From contig NZ_WNJP01000008.1 in assembly GCF_009733735.1 (NCBI RefSeq), positions 1 to 39,057 of the forward strand: DNA of 39,057 bases, read 5' to 3'. Below the pieces are notes generated by a model. The model did no database searches. It was not told where the DNA came from and saw only the letters and a list, made by a program, of their open reading frames with translations. The translations under genes and the position numbers were made by a program. This DNA comes from Sandarakinorhabdus oryzae (GTDB lineage: Bacteria > Pseudomonadota > Alphaproteobacteria > Sphingomonadales > Sphingomonadaceae). Each line of letters starts with the position of its first letter. Position 1 is the first letter of the stretch. Shown piece after piece: positions 24,094 through 32,129 of this stretch.

Positions 24094-25251
24094 ATGAAGT
24101 TGAACCAACTGCGCACCACCCTGGCCGCCAGCTTGGCTCTGGCCGCTACCGCAGCGCAGGCGCAGCAGGTGGTGAACCTGACTCCGACCAGCAACATCAA
24201 TGCCGTTTTGCTCACCCTCAAGCCTGGCGACACGTTGAAGCTGACGGGGACGTTCGAAACGGCCGTCCGCTTTACCAAGCGTGATTTCGGTGGGGTGACG
24301 CTGGACGCCAGGGGCGCCATCCTGCGTGAGGGCCTGCTCATGCAGGACGTACGGAATCTGAACATCGTTGGCGGCACCTTTGGCCGCACGGATGCCGACA
24401 CCCGCGAATGGGCGACCCTGGGGATTGCCAACAGCGCACATATCAGTGTTTCGGGAACAACCGTGGTGGGCAATGGCAATATGCGGGGTGCCGGCATCAA
24501 GGTCACGGGTTCTCAATTCGTCACGATCCGCGACAACCGCCTGTCGGGGCACCTGGGATCGATCATGTTGGCGTCGTCGGTCGACTCGCTGATCACCCGC
24601 AACGTGATGACCGCGGCTGCCAGCGATGGCATCCAGATTGTCGACAGCCATCGCGTGATTGCGGCATCCAACAAGTGCAGCGATTTCACGCCGGGGCTGG
24701 GTGCACACCCGGACTGTATTCAGTTGTGGAGCGTCGCCGACAAGCCACTGCAATCGGATATCTTCATCCTCAACAACAGCGCGATCGGCAACATGCAGGC
24801 GTATCTGTCTTCCGATCCAAAGACCGGCAGCGGCACTCAACTGACATTTGCCGGCAACTACGCAGCAGTTACCTACACGCACAGTGTGACGTGCGGCAAC
24901 TGCACGAATAGTGTGTTCTTCAACAATGTGCTGTCCAACCTGCCCAACGCGGTGCACGGCGCGCCGTCGCTGAAGATCGGACCGTCGCCCACCAACGTGG
25001 TAGGCTACAACCCGCTTTATGATCTGCGTGGCCGCACGGACGGCTGGCTGCCCGATCCATTGTGGACTTCGTTCCAGCCCGATATTGCCGGGCAGGTCGG
25101 CAGCAAGTGGGATGACCGCAGCTTTGGCTTTCGCTCGGCGAACGAGTTGGGTGCAGCCGTGCCCGAGCCGGCGAATTGGCTGATGATGGGGTTGGGCTTT
25201 GCGCTGGTCGGCATGAGCCGGCGTCGCAGGCCGCAGCTGGTCCTGGCCTGA
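24094..25251 (+). CDS. Secreted right-handed beta-helix protein with PEP-CTERM sorting signal
   Basis: This 385-residue protein has an N-terminal Sec signal peptide (LAASLALAATAAQA, cleavage near residue 24). The body, about 30-340, is rich in parallel beta-helix-like turns (ARGAILREGLLMQDVRNLNI; ITRNVMTAAASDGIQIVDSH; IFILNNSAIGN), as in pectate-lyase-fold or NosD-like proteins. At the C-end VPEPANW is followed by a hydrophobic helix and RRRR. That is a PEPxxW-type PEP-CTERM signal, recognised by exosortase in family members, so the mature protein should be surface-anchored or exported with exopolysaccharide. No exosortase gene is in the window. Catalytic residues cannot be assigned; polysaccharide binding or cleavage is a guess. 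ATG 24094 is preferred over the adjacent GTG 24091 for a better distance from AGGAGAG. Confidence 0.8.
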   Translation: MKLNQLRTTLAASLALAATAAQAQQVVNLTPTSNINAVLLTLKPGDTLKLTGTFETAVRFTKRDFGGVTLDARGAILREGLLMQDVRNLNIVGGTFGRTDADTREWATLGIANSAHISVSGTTVVGNGNMRGAGIKVTGSQFVTIRDNRLSGHLGSIMLASSVDSLITRNVMTAAASDGIQIVDSHRVIAASNKCSDFTPGLGAHPDCIQLWSVADKPLQSDIFILNNSAIGNMQAYLSSDPKTGSGTQLTFAGNYAAVTYTHSVTCGNCTNSVFFNNVLSNLPNAVHGAPSLKIGPSPTNVVGYNPLYDLRGRTDGWLPDPLWTSFQPDIAGQVGSKWDDRSFGFRSANELGAAVPEPANWLMMGLGFALVGMSRRRRPQLVLA

Positions 25252-25263
25252 GCAGGAGGTGGC

Positions 25264-25401
25264 GATCAGCCGGGCAGGCGGCTCCGGTTCCAGCGAGTGG
25301 TCGACGACTTCACCCGCGAATGCTTGGCGTTGTTCGTCGACACGTCGCCGCCGGACGGCTGGGTCTCGGCGGAACTGGATGGTGTGATGGCTGGCCGATA
25401 A
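25264..25401 (+). pseudogene. Fragment of an IS3-family transposase (orfB, integrase core)
   Basis: Forty-five codons ending at TAA 25399-25401 read DQPGRRLRFQ then RVVDDFTRECLALFVDTS. This matches the well-known stretch of IS3-group OrfB between the first and second catalytic Asp (usually RVLNVVDDFTRECLAIEVD). Both the upstream W.DI.. region and the downstream DNG.EF motif are missing, no terminal repeats are visible, and the fragment starts 12 bp after the PEP-CTERM stop. It is a decayed relic of an insertion. Confidence 0.65.
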
Positions 25402-25583
25402 TGCGTTGCGTGCGCCTGTTGATCGACTTGCGCGGCTGTTGTTGGACGATCCGATGAAGCCGCATCGCCTCGCCGGCGAAGAGCTGGTTGGGGACAAGGA
25501 TGATCGCGGGTTCTACCCGACCAGGCATGGTTGGCAGGCTTTGCCTGTTTCGTTGATGTTCATTCCTGGACACTGCGCCTGAA

Positions 25584-25722
25584 ATTCCCTGTTATCGCGA
25601 CACCAATTCCCTGCTCGGGAACCGGTGCATTTTGCGGTAATAGCCGATTTTTCAGAGACATATGCGGGCATTCGGCCGCGGATGCCGATGCGAAACATAT
25701 CGATAACAGGGAAAACAGGGAA
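25584..25722. repeat. Inverted-repeat element with doubled TTCCCTG motifs
   Basis: TTCCCTGTTATCG (25585-25597) and CGATAACAGGGAA (25701-25713) are perfect 13-bp inverted copies. The left side carries a second AATTCCCTG (25605-25613) and the right side a second AACAGGGAA (25714-25722), so each arm holds the motif twice. The roughly 100-bp centre has no gene. It could be a miniature mobile element or a folded RNA. Confidence 0.6.
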
Positions 25723-25861
25723 ATTTGGCACTGAGCCTGGTTCGCGGCAGACGTCTTCCACCGCCAACTGTCCGATCACGCAATAACCGTCATCATCAAA
25801 CCTGCAGCATCTCAGGGCTTTGTCCTGACGTGAAAGCACCGCTAGATGCGCGCGGTTTGCA

Positions 25862-25867
25862 AGGAGG
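25862..25867 (+). promoter_or_regulatory. Strong Shine-Dalgarno fixing the alpha/beta hydrolase start
   Basis: AGGAGG sits 7 nt before GTG 25875. It also lies 3 nt before an out-of-frame ATG (25871), so initiation must pick the GTG to make the hydrolase. Confidence 0.75.
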
Positions 25868-25874
25868 TCCATGC

Positions 25875-26861
25875 GTGGACGCACGTGATGACATTGACCC
25901 GATGTGGGCACCGCAGCCCGATGCGCTGCCCGACTGGTTTCATGAAGCCCTCGCCGTGCCGCGCGAGGAAGGCTTCATCGACGTCGCGGGAACGCGCATC
26001 CATTATTTTCGGTGGGGTGACGCCAAGCATCCCCCGATCCTGATGACGCATGGCTTTCTGGCGCATGCGCGCTGCTTTGCGTTCATCGCACCGTTTCTGG
26101 CGGGGGATCATCACGTCATCGCCTATGACCTGTCGGGCATGGGCGACAGCGCCAACCGGCCCGGGTGCGACGCGCAGGCGCGCGGTGCCGAGATGGTCGG
26201 GGTTGCCGAGGCGCTTGGGTTATTCGATGGGCCGGCCAAGCCGGTCATCATTGCGCACAGCTTTGGCGCTTCCGTCGGCTTGACGGCGATCGCGTTGGCC
26301 GCGGACCGATTTTCCGGCTTGATCCTGTGCGACATGATGGTGCTGCGACCCGAGGTGCTGGCGGAGCGGAACCGGCAGGGTAACGGGCGTCCGGGCTCGG
26401 GCGACCCCAACAAGCCGCAACGCCGCTATCCGGACTATCCCACCGCGCGCAGCCGATATGTGCTGTCCCCGCCGCAGCCTGTTGGTGAGCCATTTCTGAT
26501 GGATTACATGGCCTTTCACTCGCTGCGTCGGAGCGGTGAGGACTGGACCTGGAAGTTTGATCCCGAGGTCTTCCGTCAGAACGACGCGGATCCGGGATGG
26601 CATGAGATGGGCAAGCGCCTGGTTGCCACGCCGGGCCGCAAGGCCATCGTCTATGGCGCCCAAAGCCAGTTGTTCACGCCGGACTCGGCTGACTATGTGC
26701 GGGAATTGGGCGGCAGCGATATTCCGATCGTCGCGGTTCCGCAGGCGCGCCACCACCTCATGCTCGATCAGCCGCTGGCGTTTGTCACGGCGCTGTGCAG
26801 TATCGTCGAGATGTGGCAGACCAACGAGAATACAATTCTTGATCAGGCGCGACCCGCTTGA
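25875..26861 (+). CDS. Alpha/beta hydrolase
   Basis: This 328-residue protein has the alpha/beta hydrolase fold. The oxyanion-hole strand is ILMTHGFLAHARCF. The nucleophile elbow AHSFGAS has Ser129, the strand HHVIAYDLSGMGDS precedes it, and a C-terminal catalytic His lies in ARHHLMLDQP. There is no signal peptide, so it acts in the cytoplasm. Such enzymes hydrolyse esters, epoxides, haloalkanes or C-C bonds; the substrate is not evident. GTG 25875 was taken as the start because of the ideal upstream AGGAGG; the frame is open back to 25725 but that part looks non-coding. It converges on the SDR gene with only 10 bp between stops. Confidence 0.85.
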   Translation: MDARDDIDPMWAPQPDALPDWFHEALAVPREEGFIDVAGTRIHYFRWGDAKHPPILMTHGFLAHARCFAFIAPFLAGDHHVIAYDLSGMGDSANRPGCDAQARGAEMVGVAEALGLFDGPAKPVIIAHSFGASVGLTAIALAADRFSGLILCDMMVLRPEVLAERNRQGNGRPGSGDPNKPQRRYPDYPTARSRYVLSPPQPVGEPFLMDYMAFHSLRRSGEDWTWKFDPEVFRQNDADPGWHEMGKRLVATPGRKAIVYGAQSQLFTPDSADYVRELGGSDIPIVAVPQARHHLMLDQPLAFVTALCSIVEMWQTNENTILDQARPA

Positions 26862-26871
26862 GCCGCCGTCA

Positions 26872-27660
26872 TCACTCGGCGAAGCCGGCCCCCGTGCTGG
26901 CAAGGGCGACGCCGCCATCCACGGTGATCGTGTCGCCGACCACATAATCCCCGGCGCGGCTGGCGAGGTAGATGGCGGCGCCGGCCATGTCCTCGTCAAC
27001 ACCAATCCGGCGCGAGGGGATGAATTTCGAAATCGCATCGCCATGATCGCGGGCGACCCGGTTCATCTCGCTGGCAAAGGCGCCCGGTGCGATCGAGGTG
27101 ACATTGATGGCATCGTTCACCAGCCGCGCCGCCATGCGCCTGGTGAGATAGATCAGCGCCGATTTGGAGGCGTGGTAGCTGTAGGTTTCCTGCGGATTGA
27201 GCCTTATGCCGTCGATCGACGTGATGTTGATCACCTTGGCCGGCTGCGCGCGCGTGCCCGACGCCTTCAGCAGACCATGCAGCGCCTGGGTCAGGAAGAA
27301 CGGCGATTTGACGTTCAGGTTCATCACCTTGTCCCAGCCGCTTTCGGGAAACTCCTCGAACGGGGCGCCCCAGGCGGCGCCGGCATTGTTGACGAGAATG
27401 TCGAGCCTTGATTCCTGCGCGGCGAGCTGTGCAGCCAGCGCCTGGCAGCCCGCGACCGTCGAGACATCCTGTGGCAGCGGGATGCAGTTTGGCCCCAGTT
27501 CCGCCGCCGTTTCGAAGCAGGCAGGCGCCTTGCGTGACGAGATATAGACCTTGGCGCCCTGGGCAATGAAGCCGGCGGCGATCATCTTGCCGATGCCGCG
27601 GCTGCCCCCGGTGACAAGCGCGACGCGGCCATCGAGGCGGAACAGGCTGCTGGTGTCCAT
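26872..27660 (-). CDS. Short-chain dehydrogenase/reductase (classical SDR)
   Basis: This 262-residue NAD(P)-dependent oxidoreductase has the cofactor motif TGGSRGIG (17-24), the structural NNAG (91-94) and the catalytic Ser148, Tyr162 and Lys166 (YHASK). C-terminal motifs are IAPGAFASEM and YVVGDTITVDGG. It is of the FabG/3-hydroxyacyl-reductase type, but substrate specificity is uncertain. ATG 27660 is chosen because AAGGA lies 7 nt upstream; ATG 27666 would leave only one base. It follows the acyl-CoA dehydrogenase gene by about 40 bp on the same strand, suggesting that the two act on the same acyl or alcohol substrate. Confidence 0.9.
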   Translation of the reverse strand: MDTSSLFRLDGRVALVTGGSRGIGKMIAAGFIAQGAKVYISSRKAPACFETAAELGPNCIPLPQDVSTVAGCQALAAQLAAQESRLDILVNNAGAAWGAPFEEFPESGWDKVMNLNVKSPFFLTQALHGLLKASGTRAQPAKVINITSIDGIRLNPQETYSYHASKSALIYLTRRMAARLVNDAINVTSIAPGAFASEMNRVARDHGDAISKFIPSRRIGVDEDMAGAAIYLASRAGDYVVGDTITVDGGVALASTGAGFAE

Positions 27661-27699
27661 GATCATGTCCTTGAATCGAGGCCGCAGGAAGAAAGGCGA

Positions 27700-28944
27700 T
27701 CAGTGCAGCCCCGTCTCGTGCCGTCCGACAACCATGTGGTGCACTTCGTCGGGACCATCGGCAAAGCGCAGGTGGCGAACGTCGGCATAAAGCTCGGCCA
27801 GCGGTGTCCATTGCGAAATGCCGGCGGCACCGTGGATCTGGATGGCCTGGTCGATGATCTGGCAGGTCTTTTCCGGCACCATCGCCTTCACCATGCTCAC
27901 CCACACCCGCGCCTCGCGGTTGCCCAGCACGTCCATCGCCTTGGCGGCCTTCAGCACCATCAACCGCATCGCCTCGATCTCGATGCGGGCGCGGGCGATC
28001 AGTTCCAGATTCTTGCCCAGCATGATCAGCGGGCGGCCAAACGCCTCGCGCGAATTGCCGCGCTTCACCATGTAATCCAGCGCGATCTCGGCCTTGCCGA
28101 TGGTGCGCATGCAGTGGTGGATACGCCCCGGCCCCAGCCGCACCTGCGAAATCTCGAACCCGCGGCCTTCGCCGAGCAGGATATTTTCATACGGCACCCG
28201 CACGTTTTCAAAGCGCAGATGCATGTGGCCGCGCGGCGCGTGATCTTCGCTGAACACGTGCATCGGCCCCAGGATCTTCACGCCGGGCGTGTCCATCGGC
28301 ACCAGGATCTGGGATTGCTGGCTGCTCGCCGGGCCATCGTCGCTGGTGCGCACCATCACGATCATCACCTTGCAGCGCGGATCACCGGCACCCGAGATAT
28401 AGAATTTCTCGCCGTTGATCACCCAGTCCTTGCCATCACGGACGGCGCGGGTGCGGATGTTCTTGGCATCAGACGAGGCCACATCAGGTTCGGTCATGGC
28501 ATAGGCCGAGCGGATTTCACCGGCGAGCAGGGGCTCCAGCCAGCGCTTCTTCTGCTCGGGCGTGCCAACCCGTTCCAGCACTTCCATGTTGCCGGTATCG
28601 GGCGCCGAGCAGTTCAGCGATTCCGATGCCAGCGGCACCTTGCCCAGTTCGGCGGCGATATAGGCATAATCCAGATTGCTCAGCCCCTCGCCGGTTTCGG
28701 CATTGGGCAGGAAGAAATTCCACAGGCCCGCCGCCTTGGCCTTGTCCTTCGCCGTCTGCAGCAGTTCCAGCTGCCCCGGCGCCCAGCTCCAGCGATCGGC
28801 CCGGCCCTTGCCCAGTTCCTCGAACTTTTCCGAAATCGGTACGACATTGTCGTTGATGTGACGGACAACGGCATCGAACAACGGCCGCGCCTTTTCTGAC
28901 ATGCGCAGATCGTTCATCTCGGGATTGGTGAAGATATTGGTCAT
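27700..28944 (-). CDS. Acyl-CoA dehydrogenase (ACAD10/11-like)
   Basis: This 414-residue flavoprotein introduces an alpha-beta double bond into acyl-CoA. The mid-domain flavin/substrate strand is SAYAMTEPDVASSDA, the beta-domain has WVINGEKFYISGAGDP and the C-terminal domain has QIHGAAGISQ. The end motif RFADGPDEVHH is characteristic of the ACAD10/11-like subgroup rather than short-chain ACADs. ATG 28944 (MTNIFTNPE) follows AGAGGA; an extension to 29007 adds atypical residues. The SDR gene lies downstream and the MBL-fold gene 130 bp upstream, possibly a loose operon for lipid or terpenoid catabolism. Confidence 0.92.
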   Translation of the reverse strand: MTNIFTNPEMNDLRMSEKARPLFDAVVRHINDNVVPISEKFEELGKGRADRWSWAPGQLELLQTAKDKAKAAGLWNFFLPNAETGEGLSNLDYAYIAAELGKVPLASESLNCSAPDTGNMEVLERVGTPEQKKRWLEPLLAGEIRSAYAMTEPDVASSDAKNIRTRAVRDGKDWVINGEKFYISGAGDPRCKVMIVMVRTSDDGPASSQQSQILVPMDTPGVKILGPMHVFSEDHAPRGHMHLRFENVRVPYENILLGEGRGFEISQVRLGPGRIHHCMRTIGKAEIALDYMVKRGNSREAFGRPLIMLGKNLELIARARIEIEAMRLMVLKAAKAMDVLGNREARVWVSMVKAMVPEKTCQIIDQAIQIHGAAGISQWTPLAELYADVRHLRFADGPDEVHHMVVGRHETGLH

Positions 28945-29074
28945 CGTATTGGGTCCTCTGGTTCGCCCGCATGCTTGCCGCCATGCCAAGGGTGCGCAAG
29001 CCCACAATTTGGAGACCGCGCGCGGGCCGGTTTCCCCGTTTGGCTGTGAACGCGGCCCAGCCCGCTCCCCGGCG

Positions 29075-30049
29075 TTACCGATTTGCCAGCGGATAAAGTG
29101 TGAGCAGCGTCATCTGGCTGTTGACGGGGAAGCGGCGGATGATGAACCCGCGGCCCTCCAGGTCGCCAGACTGGATGCGCTTGATGGCGGTTCTTGTGTC
29201 TTCAAGGTCGACGGTCGAGAGCCACGGTGCCTGCGGCGGGGCATCATTGCGGCAGCAGTGAGCGCCATAGAGCCTCGTATCAGGCGGCAGCATGGCGAGC
29301 AGCCGGTCGATGGTGGTGACATAGGTTGAAAGGCTGGAATCGGGTACAAAGGCATAGAGGGTCGTCGGGTACAGGAAATCTCCGGTGTAGAGGCGCTTGC
29401 CGGCCGGTTCCCAGACTGAAATCGAATTCGTGGTATGGCCGGGCGTGGACAGGATGGTAACGGAACGGTCGCCCAGATCGATCGTCTCTCCAGGCCTGAT
29501 CCACTGCGTCACCGTGAAGTCGACCGGGTCCGGGCGGGCAAATTGATAGCGGCCCAGACGCACTTCTTTGCCCTGCGCGCGGGCCCGTGTTTCCGGCAGG
29601 TCGATCAGTGCGATATCGCGAAAGAAACCGAGACCGTTGGTGTGGTCGTGATGCAGGTGGCTGGGAATGACGGTGACCGGCAGCTTGGTCAGGCCGGCGA
29701 TGGCGCGGCTTATGTCGTGCGCGCGGGTTGCACCGCTGTCGATCAGGAGCGCGCGGCGCGTGCCGACCAGCAGATATTCGTAATTGTCGGGATCAGCGGC
29801 GGGCTCGCCGATCGCCCAGGTGCCCGGTGCAATCTGCTCGACACGCCAGTGCCCGTCGACAACCGCTCCCGCGGCCCTGCCAGGCAGTGGCCGGAATTGC
29901 GCCGGATTGGCCGGCGCCGGCATGATGTTCGTTTCGAGCCTGGCAGCGACCATGGTCAGTTCGGCGAAGGCAAAGGGCAGCAGCGCAACAAGCAACGCCA
30001 TCGCACCGGCAGCGACAGCCAACCCGCCAATCCATTTTCGCCAGCGCAT
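29075..30049 (-). CDS. Exported MBL-fold metallo-hydrolase
   Basis: This 324-residue protein has a hydrophobic N-terminus (about 7-29) acting as signal or anchor, then a metallo-beta-lactamase fold. The zinc motif HLHHDH is at 131-136, followed by LSTPGHTTNS, YTGDFLY (bridging Asp) and a final YGAHCC His. Members include lactonases, glyoxalase II-like and aryl-ester enzymes, and the substrate cannot be called. It is not a class B beta-lactamase by any motif I can see. GGGGGGAG lies about 8 nt before ATG 30049. It diverges from the YtcJ-like amidohydrolase across 141 bp. Confidence 0.85.
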   Translation of the reverse strand: MRWRKWIGGLAVAAGAMALLVALLPFAFAELTMVAARLETNIMPAPANPAQFRPLPGRAAGAVVDGHWRVEQIAPGTWAIGEPAADPDNYEYLLVGTRRALLIDSGATRAHDISRAIAGLTKLPVTVIPSHLHHDHTNGLGFFRDIALIDLPETRARAQGKEVRLGRYQFARPDPVDFTVTQWIRPGETIDLGDRSVTILSTPGHTTNSISVWEPAGKRLYTGDFLYPTTLYAFVPDSSLSTYVTTIDRLLAMLPPDTRLYGAHCCRNDAPPQAPWLSTVDLEDTRTAIKRIQSGDLEGRGFIIRRFPVNSQMTLLTLYPLANR

Positions 30050-30190
30050 CTGCTTGCTCCCCCCTCACCATCGCACATCGGCGCTTGCACCGCCGCAAGA
30101 TCGCCGCCTAACATCAACCCCGGATGAGGCCGACACGCCGCCAGTTCTCCCCAATGATCTGACGACGAACTTGCCAGGGAGCAAAGGGAT

Positions 30191-31939
30191 ATGAAGGCGG
30201 GTCTGTTCGCAAGTGTGCTCGGCGTCGCCCTGCTCTCCGTCAGTGCTGCCCCGGCAACGGCCAAGGCCGCGTCCGGCAGTGCGGATCTGATCCTGACTGA
30301 CGCCCATGTCTACACGCTGCGCTGGGGCGAGCCGGCGCGCGATGGCACGCCGGCACCCGATGCGCCCATAACAAACGGCACGTGGCACCCCGATGCCACG
30401 GCGGTGGCGATCCGCGGCGGCAAGATCGTCTATGTCGGCAGCGACAAGGGGGCGCTGGCGCTGCGCGGCAAGCGGACCCGGGTGATCGATCTGAACGGCG
30501 CGACCATGATCCCCGGGCTGGTCGATTCCCACACCCATTTCATCGAACTGGGCGCCAAGCTGGAATCGGTCGATCTGACCGATGTCGCCACCGAAGCGCA
30601 GGCGGTTGCAAAGGTGGCCGAGCGGGCGAAGTCCGTCCCCAAGGGCGAATGGATCTTCGGTGCCGGGTGGGACGAGGGGGCCTGGGCCAACCGCTATCCG
30701 GACAAGCAGCTGTTGAGCGCCGCGGTGCCCGATCATCCGGTGGTGCTGCGCGGTCTGCACGGCTTTGCCATCTGGACCAACCAGGCCGCGCTTGATGCTG
30801 GCAAGATCACCAAGGCCAGCCCTGTGCCGGTCGGCGGCGAGATGCGGCTGGGTGCGGATGGCCAGCCCAATGGCCTGTTCCTCAACCGCGCGGCGACGAT
30901 GGTCGAAACGGCGCAGCCGCCCGAGCCGCCGGGAGTTGTCGCGCGCCATGCGCTGAAGGGCCTCACGCAGATGGCCGCCGACGGCTATGTGACGGTGCAC
31001 GAGGCGGGTGTGGGCAGCGCGGCGATGGCCGCACTACAGAGCCTCGAGGACGAGCACCGCCTGCCGATCCGGGTCTATGCCATGCTCTCGCTGCGCGACC
31101 CGCCCCTGATGCGGCAGTGGATCGCCCGAGGGCCGGACCGGGACAATGACTCCATGCTCGTCACGCGCGCGGTCAAGGCCTATTACGACGGCGCGCTGGG
31201 ATCGCGCGGGGCGCGGCTGCTGGCCGACTATGCCGACAAGCCGGGCCACCGCGGCATCAGCGGCAGCGGTTATGGCTTTGACCAGGACTTGGCCAGGGCG
31301 GCGATGAGGGCCGGCTTCCAGCTGGGGACCCATGCCATCGGCGATGCGGGCAACCGCGAAGTGCTCGATTTCTTCGAGGCTCAGTTCAAGGCCGATCCCG
31401 CCACCGCACAGGGCCGCCACCGGATCGAACACGCCCAGGTCGTCTCTCCGCAAGACCAGCCGCGCTTTGCCCGGCTGGGCGTGATTGCCTCGATGGAACC
31501 GCCTCACGCGGTGGAAGACAAGGGCTGGGCCGAAGAGCGTCTCGGCCCGCAGCGCATTCTTGGTGCCTATGCCTGGCGCACGCTGCGCCGCGACGGTGCG
31601 CGACTGACCTTCAATGCCGACAATCCCGGCTCAGACCACAGCATCTTCTATGGCCTGCACGCCGCGATCACCCGCCAGGACAAGCAGCGCCAGCCCCCCG
31701 GCGGATGGTATCCGGCAGAGCGGCTGACGATCGAGGAAGCGATCCGGGCCTATACCAACTGGTCGGCCTATGCCGCCTTCCGCGAAGGCCAGACGGGGAT
31801 CATCGCCAAGGGGCGATGGGCTGATCTGACCGTCATGGATATTGATCCCTTTGCCCTGGCTGGATCCGCGCCGGAGAAAATCCTGGCCGGCCGGATCCGG
31901 GCGACCATCGTGGGCGGCAAGCTGGTTTATCAGCGATAG
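30191..31939 (+). CDS. Exported YtcJ-like amidohydrolase
   Basis: This 582-residue protein has a Sec signal peptide (ending near ATAKA, residue 26) and an amidohydrolase-3 domain. The metal motif is MIPGLVDSHTHF. Other family blocks are GEWIFGAGWDE, LGTHAIGDAGNREVLD, HRIEHAQVVSP and LTFNADNPGSD. Family members cleave N-substituted formamide-like or other amide bonds; their true substrates are mostly unknown. The late metal-site segment reads FNADNP where many homologues have FGSDWP, but the Asp is retained. AAAGGG immediately precedes ATG 30191. It is a second exported amidohydrolase in this window, unrelated to the one at 1247. Confidence 0.9.
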   Translation: MKAGLFASVLGVALLSVSAAPATAKAASGSADLILTDAHVYTLRWGEPARDGTPAPDAPITNGTWHPDATAVAIRGGKIVYVGSDKGALALRGKRTRVIDLNGATMIPGLVDSHTHFIELGAKLESVDLTDVATEAQAVAKVAERAKSVPKGEWIFGAGWDEGAWANRYPDKQLLSAAVPDHPVVLRGLHGFAIWTNQAALDAGKITKASPVPVGGEMRLGADGQPNGLFLNRAATMVETAQPPEPPGVVARHALKGLTQMAADGYVTVHEAGVGSAAMAALQSLEDEHRLPIRVYAMLSLRDPPLMRQWIARGPDRDNDSMLVTRAVKAYYDGALGSRGARLLADYADKPGHRGISGSGYGFDQDLARAAMRAGFQLGTHAIGDAGNREVLDFFEAQFKADPATAQGRHRIEHAQVVSPQDQPRFARLGVIASMEPPHAVEDKGWAEERLGPQRILGAYAWRTLRRDGARLTFNADNPGSDHSIFYGLHAAITRQDKQRQPPGGWYPAERLTIEEAIRAYTNWSAYAAFREGQTGIIAKGRWADLTVMDIDPFALAGSAPEKILAGRIRATIVGGKLVYQR

Positions 31940-31955
31940 GCCGTTCAGGTCGACG

Positions 31956-31979
31956 GGCCTGCGGCCAATCGGCCAGGCC
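31956..31979 (+). other. Hairpin after the YtcJ-like gene
   Basis: GGCCTG (31956-31961) pairs with CAGGCC (31974-31979), with an inner GCC/GGC pairing around AATC. There is no U-run, so it is at best a weak or factor-dependent 3' end signal. Confidence 0.35.
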
Positions 31980-32079
31980 ATGCATTGATCATGCGGCGGA
32001 TGTCATCTCCGGCCTGCGTGCGCCACAAGCAGGGGCGCTGTTCCCGACTGCGTCCGGGATCGGGAAGGCGATCAGGCAC

Positions 32080-32118
32080 AAAAAGGCCGGCGGTCCGATT
32101 GTCTCGGAGCCGCCGGCC
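32080..32118 (-). terminator. Rho-independent terminator of the TonB-dependent receptor gene
   Basis: GGCCGGCGG (32085-32093) pairs perfectly with CCGCCGGCC (32110-32118). The stem continues inward with TCCGA/TCGGA, interrupted by one bulged base. On the minus strand it is followed by CC and UUUUU. It lies 12 bp after the receptor stop. Confidence 0.88.
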
Positions 32119-32129
32119 AGAGTGGGCGA

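Larger units (their letters stand above)
25252..25874. other. 623-bp intergenic region with IS remnant and inverted repeats
   Basis: It begins right after the PEP-CTERM gene and ends at the alpha/beta hydrolase start. It contains a transposase fragment (25264-25401), an unassigned stretch that reads open in more than one frame (about 25405-25580) and the TTCCCTG inverted-repeat element (25584-25722). The leader of the hydrolase follows. Open frames here do not show family motifs apart from the transposase scrap. Confidence 0.65.

Noticed and set aside
29075-30049. Class B beta-lactamase
   Set aside because: The HxHxDH motif is shared by the whole MBL superfamily; the N-terminal anchor and other motifs do not point to a beta-lactamase.
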